A DNA stretch of 34,233 bases from a virus. Both the position numbers and the translations under genes were made by a program. Below the pieces are notes generated by a model, which saw only the letters and a program-made list of their open reading frames with translations, did no database searches and had not been told where the DNA came from. Positions 30,668-34,233 of the stretch are shown here, piece after piece. Every line of letters starts with the position of its first letter. Within the stretch, counting starts at the first letter, position 1. Where the stretch lies: the IMG/VR virus record IMGVR_UViG_3300042465_001531, positions 1-34,233 of that record; one strand, written 5' to 3'.

Positions 30668-31153
30668 TTAGCAGGCTTTGCCACCGTTTTTCATGCCTTT
30701 GTTACCGGGCATGGAAATCATTTTGCCTTTGGTTTTGCCTTTGACAGCTACACCATCGCGGCTGGGGGCTGCGGTTTTAACTGCGCCCATCTTGCTGGCA
30801 GTCATGCCGCCTTTGGCCATTTTCTTTGTCTTCATTTCGGACTCCTCGTGTTTAATCATTGATGCGGGTGCGCCCTTCTTTTTCATGAAGGACACTTCTT
30901 TTTTAACCATTGCTTTTGACTCAGCCATCTTGCCTCCTTTTGCGAACAACTCGTTCTTACCTTGTTTGGTTTTTGGCTTGTTGATTTTTTGCAAATCAGC
31001 TCTGGTGCCAGAACCCTTACCAAACTTTATACCTTTGCTGGTTTCACTGAACTCTTTGCCCACAGCTTTAGGTACTCCAACTTTCTTCGCAAACGCTGGG
31101 TTGTGCGCCACAGCATCCATGAATTTTTTTTGTTTATCACTTACTGCTGGCAT
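30668..31153 (-). CDS. Basic protein with repeated AKGG motifs, 161 aa
   Basis: MPAVSDKQKKFMDAVAHNPA resembles the start of a group of short phage proteins (DUF3008-like, MPAxSxxQxxxM). FAKGGKM is at 70-76, MAKGGMTAS at 112-120, SRDGVAVKGKTKG at 131-143, and the end is NGGKAC. Lys makes up a large share of residues. ATG at 31153 is preferred, with GGGGA six bases upstream and a TGATG overlap with the previous stop; ATG at 31156 is possible. The sequence looks like several copies of the short motif fused. The function is unknown. Confidence 0.82.
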   Translation of the reverse strand: MPAVSDKQKKFMDAVAHNPAFAKKVGVPKAVGKEFSETSKGIKFGKGSGTRADLQKINKPKTKQGKNELFAKGGKMAESKAMVKKEVSFMKKKGAPASMIKHEESEMKTKKMAKGGMTASKMGAVKTAAPSRDGVAVKGKTKGKMISMPGNKGMKNGGKAC

Positions 31154-31392
31154 CATTTCCCCGCTTGAAGGAGTCGGTCAATTTTTTCTTCAAGTTTGTT
31201 GAAGCGTTGGTCAATGTGGTCAGTAACTCTTGCAACTTCTGCTTTAGTAGCTGTATCACGGGCAATCTCCTCGCGTGTGATGTTTAAGAGTCGCTCAATC
31301 CGTTTGACATCCTCGAATCTCTCGCGGATGAAGAACCATACCGCGCCCATGACGAGCGACAGGCCCGCAGACCAAATGGTGTTGATGTCCAT
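31153..31392 (-). CDS. Small membrane-anchored coiled-coil protein, 79 aa
   Basis: An N-terminal membrane helix (TIWSAGLSLVMGAVWFFI) is followed by charged helices (RFEDVKRIERLLNITREEIA; VARVTDHIDQRFNKLEEKID). It starts one base after the previous stop. Membrane helix plus coiled coil is the topology of small phage lysis or membrane accessory proteins, but this gene lies in the head region, far from the lysis cassette. A membrane-tethering role during assembly is possible. The function is unknown. Confidence 0.78.
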   Translation of the reverse strand: MDINTIWSAGLSLVMGAVWFFIRERFEDVKRIERLLNITREEIARDTATKAEVARVTDHIDQRFNKLEEKIDRLLQAGK

Positions 31393-31393
31393 T

Positions 31394-31648
31394 TCAGCAC
31401 TTCCATCTGGCCAAAGATGCGGCCTTGCGTGTAGGTTTGCCCTTCTCGTCCTTCATGGGGCCGGGCATACCTGACATACGGGCACAGAACGACTTCTTGC
31501 GGGGGCCACCTTGGGGCTGTGGGGCCTTCAGGTTACTGCCCGTTGCGGCGTTGTACTTAGCACGGCCTTTGGCGGTCAAACCCGCCCCCTTGGAGACAGG
31601 CAGCTTTTCGCCACGTCCAACTGCGAGGGAGGGGTTTTTCTTAGCCAT
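31394..31648 (-). CDS. Conserved small phage protein (DUF6321-like), 84 aa
   Basis: MAKKNPSLAVGRGEKLPVSK, then GAGLTAKGRAKYNAATGSNL, KAPQPQGGPRKKSFCARMSG and MPGPMKDEKGKPTRKAASLA match a conserved short phage protein I know as a domain of unknown function (DUF6321 from memory, unchecked). The GLTAKGRAKYNxATGxNLK and SFCARMSGM motifs are very clear. The ATG overlaps the previous stop by eight bases (ATGGCTAA), so the short form is preferred to an upstream start at 31756. It is strongly basic and could bind DNA. Confidence 0.85.
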   Translation of the reverse strand: MAKKNPSLAVGRGEKLPVSKGAGLTAKGRAKYNAATGSNLKAPQPQGGPRKKSFCARMSGMPGPMKDEKGKPTRKAASLARWKC

Positions 31649-32114
31649 AGAACACCGTAATATGCGTGTTAGCGCCAAGGAAAAGACGTATGCCATTGTG
31701 AGCCAGAACACCTTCACCGGGAATTGGTACGCTGTAACCTGTTTGATTTGAAGCATCCAATTGCAACAGCACGTCGTTCCACACTGTTACATTTCCACTT
31801 GCTGCGCCCGAGTTGGCAACAGTCACAGTAAACGTGTTTACCCCTGTCACGGTTACTTGGTATGGGTTGTCTGCCAAATCCCAATCCAAATACACCCACT
31901 GACCTGTACTTAACCCATGATTTGCAGAGGTAATAGTAGCTGTTGTGGTTGCCCGAGCATACGTACCTGTGATGGAAGTGTCATCCACTAAAACAGTGTA
32001 CTCAGTAGCGCCGGAAAACGGAAAAACGACCGCACCTTTAAGGCGGGTGCGGTACGGAACCATTAGGCCAGAAACGCCGCCATGTTGTGATTTAACGTCG
32101 TATTGCATACCCAT
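31641..32114 (-). CDS. Beta-rich structural protein, 157 aa
   Basis: The start MGMQYDVKSQ has AGGAG seven bases upstream, just after a terminator hairpin. Residues about 56-112 (TTATITSANHGLSTGQWVYL, then GVNTFTVTVANSGAASGNVT) form a beta module that resembles one inside the tail nozzle protein (near its residues 130-210). The C-terminal part, VPIPGEGVLAHNGIRLFLGA, is compact. Between head genes and small basic proteins, it is probably a capsid-decoration or vertex protein. The function is unknown. Confidence 0.78.
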   Translation of the reverse strand: MGMQYDVKSQHGGVSGLMVPYRTRLKGAVVFPFSGATEYTVLVDDTSITGTYARATTTATITSANHGLSTGQWVYLDWDLADNPYQVTVTGVNTFTVTVANSGAASGNVTVWNDVLLQLDASNQTGYSVPIPGEGVLAHNGIRLFLGANTHITVFYG

Positions 32115-32131
32115 AATCAATCTCCTAGTTC

Positions 32132-32155
32132 AAAAACTGGGGGCCGAAGCCCCCG
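32132..32155 (-). terminator. Intrinsic terminator with UUCG tetraloop
   Basis: On the minus strand GGGGGC, loop TTCG and GCCCCC form a six-pair GC stem closed by C(UUCG)G, followed by AG and five T. It follows the gene ending at 32163 and precedes the ribosome site of the 157-aa gene, so it should reduce expression of genes further left. Confidence 0.88.
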
Positions 32156-32162
32156 AGATCAA

Positions 32163-32627
32163 TTAGACGTTTTGTTGGCCAACCAGAGGATCAGTCACGA
32201 AGTAGGTGATGATGCCGGTCACAGTGCCTGCGCCTGAAGTGTTGTCAGTCACAGTCACATAGGACAACTCGGTCAGAGCTGCGCCAGTCACGACAGAGCC
32301 GATGTCGGTTGTACCAACAGCAACAGTCAAGCCAGAGGCGATGTAGTTGTTGTCAGCAGTGCCGGAGGTGTAGCCAGTAGCGCCCAGATCAAAAGTGCCA
32401 GAGCCAGTCTCAGCGGTGATGCTGACGGACAACACGACTGCGCCAGAGGGCAGGATCAGGGAAGGAGCGCCAGAAGCGGAAGAAACTTTGACTTGTGTGC
32501 CAGCAGTGGCAGGAGAAGCGTCAGCAATGTAGAACTGAGCAGCCATAACGCCGGAGCCACAATATGCGGTGCGAGTTTGATCGCCGCCGCCCGAACGCCA
32601 AATACTTTGGGTGGTTGAGAGTGCCAT
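32163..32627 (-). CDS. Small structural protein after the capsid gene, 154 aa
   Basis: The start MALSTTQSIWRSGGG at 32627 is chosen over an upstream one at 32747 because AAGGA lies seven bases before it and the upstream extension has no ribosome site. The protein is Thr/Gly/Val/Ser-rich and beta-like (LILPSGAVVLSVSITAETG; AALTELSYVTVTDNTSGAGT). A terminator on each side isolates it from both neighbours. Its place directly after the major capsid gene suggests a decoration or capsid-stabilising protein. No family is recognised with certainty. Confidence 0.8.
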   Translation of the reverse strand: MALSTTQSIWRSGGGDQTRTAYCGSGVMAAQFYIADASPATAGTQVKVSSASGAPSLILPSGAVVLSVSITAETGSGTFDLGATGYTSGTADNNYIASGLTVAVGTTDIGSVVTGAALTELSYVTVTDNTSGAGTVTGIITYFVTDPLVGQQNV

Positions 32628-32728
32628 TTGAATTGTCCTTACGTACAAGATCAGCGCATCAATCGGTACGTCGTCTGCCGGGTCAGTATGATGCGCCGGG
32701 TTACCCCGGGCTAGGTGCAATATACACC
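32628..32728. other. Intergenic stretch after the capsid terminator
   Basis: About 100 bases between the capsid terminator and the 154-aa gene, one of the few real gaps in the window. It holds the AAGGA ribosome site next to the gene and several ACCCGG repeats. A promoter could lie here, to feed the gene behind the terminator, but I see no sigma70-like pair of boxes. Confidence 0.5.
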
Positions 32729-32757
32729 AAAAGAAAAGGGGGCACAAGGCCCCCTTT
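32729..32757 (-). terminator. Intrinsic terminator after major capsid gene
   Basis: On the minus strand, AAAGGGGGC, a five-base loop and GCCCCCTTT form a nine-pair stem, followed by a T-rich tract (TTTTCTTTT overlapping the stem end). It lies about 10 bases after the capsid stop. It should cap the high-level capsid transcript, with partial read-through to the genes beyond. Confidence 0.88.
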
Positions 32758-32765
32758 CCGGTTTA

Positions 32766-33677
32766 TCAGGCTGAGCCTGAAGAACCCCACATACCCAATG
32801 GGTCAGACCAGCCGAAGCTATAACGCTCACGGGCTTTGTAACGCACGTTACCGGTGTCGAAGTCGCCGTCCATGCTGTTTTGCAGCGGGGTGCGGACGAA
32901 GTGCTTCATACCGTTAGGCACGTCAGTGGTCAGATACCAACCATTGGTGTCGGTCAAGAAGTGATTGACGGTGTAGCCTTCTGGCACAGCGCCGTTGTTC
33001 TTGATAGCGTTGATGTCGTTGTCGTTTGTACCAACGCGCAACTCGGTTTCGAGCAAGCGGGTAGCGACGAACATCAGGCTAGGTGGAACAATCAACTTCT
33101 TGGGTTTAGCAGCGATCAACAAGCCACGCTCGTCTGTCCAAGCGGCGATCTGAATGACAGCGGCTTCCAAAGAAGTCTCATTCAAGTCAGCTTGAGTAGC
33201 AGGAGTGTTGCTGTTAACGCCACCAGAAACCAAAGGATGGTTTGCGTTGAACAAGGAAACGCCGTCGCCACCGGGGTAGCTATTGCTGAAACCGTTGTTG
33301 ATGACCGCAGCAGCTTTCACCTGTTTGGTGTAAGACATCGCACGGGCCAAAGACTTGGTATAGCGGGCAGACAACGAGTCATACAAGTTATCTTCCACTG
33401 CTTCTTCAGTGATGGAGAAGCCCAAAGCGATGGTTTCGTGGGTGTAGCGGGTTGACCATGCTTCTTGTGCATTGTCATAGGAGATGGCAGAGCCCTCATT
33501 CTTGACAGGTGCGGCAGAGAAGCCGGACAGTTTGGTTTCTTCTTCGAAGGAACGCTCAGAAGTCTCAGATTCGTAGATTTCTTTGTGTTCTTCACCGTAA
33601 CGAGCGTACTCCATACCGAACAAGGCGTTCAGGCCGGGGAGCAACTCTTTCAGCAGTTGTGCGCGTGAAATAGCCAT
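32766..33677 (-). CDS. Major capsid protein (HK97 fold, Mu gpT-like), 303 aa
   Basis: The N-terminus MAISRAQLLKELLPGLNALF, then ARYGEEHKEIYESETSERSF, EEETKLSGFSAAPVKNEGSA and ITEEAVEDNLYDSLSARYTK are typical of Mu gpT-type major head subunits. The later GVSLFNANHPL and LLIAAKPKKLIVPPSLMFVA segments are standard for this capsid family, and the C-terminus HFVRTPLQNSMDGDFDTGNV, then ARERYSFGWSDPLGMWG, completes the fold. There is no obvious protease or scaffold domain. AAGGAGC lies eight bases before the ATG. A strong terminator follows, as often seen for the most highly expressed late gene. Confidence 0.93.
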   Translation of the reverse strand: MAISRAQLLKELLPGLNALFGMEYARYGEEHKEIYESETSERSFEEETKLSGFSAAPVKNEGSAISYDNAQEAWSTRYTHETIALGFSITEEAVEDNLYDSLSARYTKSLARAMSYTKQVKAAAVINNGFSNSYPGGDGVSLFNANHPLVSGGVNSNTPATQADLNETSLEAAVIQIAAWTDERGLLIAAKPKKLIVPPSLMFVATRLLETELRVGTNDNDINAIKNNGAVPEGYTVNHFLTDTNGWYLTTDVPNGMKHFVRTPLQNSMDGDFDTGNVRYKARERYSFGWSDPLGMWGSSGSA

Positions 33678-33691
33678 GATTTAGCTCCTTA

Positions 33692-34233
33692 TTAGGCAAT
33701 GCCAAGTGGGTTGAGGTACATGTGACCGCCGTTAGTAACACCTTCAGCATTGATGCTTGGGGCATTGAACTTGACGATAACTTCAGGATACAGCGTGGTG
33801 CCGCCGGAAACATAAGCGGTGTCAGGGACAACGTCGATGATTCGCAAAGGCAAAGTGGCTGTCACGTCGGTGTTATCCAACATAGCATCACGAGAGTTAC
33901 CAGTAGCGGTAACGCCAGTGTTTTGAACCAACGCTGCATTGTTGCCAATGGCTGCGTATTCAATGCCGGAAACGACGGTAGTGCCAGACACAGACACAAT
34001 TTTGAACAATTGGTCAGGATCATCACCGATATAAGCGGTAATGTATGTGCCAGTTGGCGCGGTTGTGTTAGCAGGGAAGTACTGCGAGAAGATGACTTGG
34101 CCTTGAGCGTTCACGTATGAACAACCCAAGAACACGCCAGCAAAACCCGTGGCGGGTGCAGTGCTAGTTTCAGTGGTGTTGACGATGGTACCAGTGGTTG
34201 TCAGTTTGACAGGGTCACCGTAGAAAATGCTGG
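33692..34233 (-). CDS. Virion structural protein upstream of capsid gene, 5' end outside window
   Basis: The frame is open from the right edge, so the start is missing. The visible chain begins SIFYGDPVKLTTTGTIVN and continues FAGVFLGCSYVNAQGQVIFS, YFPANTTAPTGTYITAYIGD and DPDQLFKIVSVSGT, ending GHMYLNPLGIA. It is a beta-rich chain of about 180 visible residues, of the kind that accompanies the capsid gene in many environmental phages (capsid decoration or a head vertex/stabilising protein). The stop is 14 bases before the capsid start. An internal GTG at 34135 is not the likely start, because the frame is open and coherent upstream of it. Confidence 0.8.
   Translation of the reverse strand, partial: SIFYGDPVKLTTTGTIVNTTETSTAPATGFAGVFLGCSYVNAQGQVIFSQYFPANTTAPTGTYITAYIGDDPDQLFKIVSVSGTTVVSGIEYAAIGNNAALVQNTGVTATGNSRDAMLDNTDVTATLPLRIIDVVPDTAYVSGGTTLYPEVIVKFNAPSINAEGVTNGGHMYLNPLGIA

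Noticed and set aside
32628-32728. A promoter between the capsid terminator and the 154-aa gene
   Set aside because: It would be sensible functionally, but no recognisable -35/-10 pair with proper spacing was seen, so it is only mentioned as possible.
1-34233. Possible tRNA genes, CRISPR array, integrase, att sites or transposon ends
   Set aside because: I saw no cloverleaf-like sequence, no direct repeats with regular spacers, and no integrase or transposase motif. The coding density leaves little room for them.

Overview
The window is the late (virion assembly and lysis) half of a tailed, podovirus-like phage genome, probably assembled from an environmental sample. Every supported gene lies on the minus strand and is read from the right edge to the left edge. 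Genes are packed almost without gaps: most junctions are ATGA, TGATG or TAATG stop/start overlaps, or a Shine-Dalgarno sequence overlapping the previous stop. The host is probably Gram-negative, because the lysis cassette contains a nested Rz/Rz1-type spanin pair including an outer-membrane lipoprotein. Nothing in the window identifies the host more closely. No integrase, replication gene, tRNA, CRISPR or insertion sequence was seen. Terminase and portal are expected beyond the right edge.

Layout in transcription order. (1) 34233-31641, head: a 5'-truncated structural protein, the major capsid protein, and two small beta-rich proteins. Two strong intrinsic terminators follow the capsid gene and the gene after it. 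(2) 31648-27916, a run of very small, mostly basic proteins sharing AxGG and SRADGxAxRGKTKG motifs, interrupted by a head-tail adaptor-like protein and a zinc-ribbon protein. A second, SU10-type adaptor follows at 27919-27191. (3) 27191-15567, about 11.6 kb of tail-fibre, adhesin and accessory genes. These include a two-tier repeat protein, C1q-like proteins, an XkdW-like protein, a collar-type fibre with HxH motifs, a polyglycine adhesin, a small cupin, and a 1264-residue fibre with a beta-propeller, a LamG-like domain and a SPRY-like domain. (4) 15556-13412, membrane and lysis genes: a tail-anchored protein that appears to start at ATT, a small TM/coiled-coil protein, a holin candidate carrying a canonical EF-hand loop, an Rz-like i-spanin with the Rz1 o-spanin wholly nested in another frame, and an M15-type endolysin. 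(5) 13399-1, tail nozzle, a C1q-like protein, two large Gly/Ala/Gln-rich candidate ejection proteins flanking a GNAT acetyltransferase, and finally a giant open frame (more than 2032 codons, running off the left edge). The giant protein has an HEMLH zincin-type motif and a PLxRFG-type region.

My reading is that the gene set builds a short-tailed virion with a capsid, adaptor ring, nozzle, an unusually rich set of host-binding proteins, and an ejected protein complex that includes a giant polyvalent protein. The most interesting elements are the giant protein, the family of short basic AxGG/RADG proteins, the EF-hand holin candidate, the likely ATT start codon and the repeat-based fibre proteins. 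All function calls come from reading the sequence; no database search was run.
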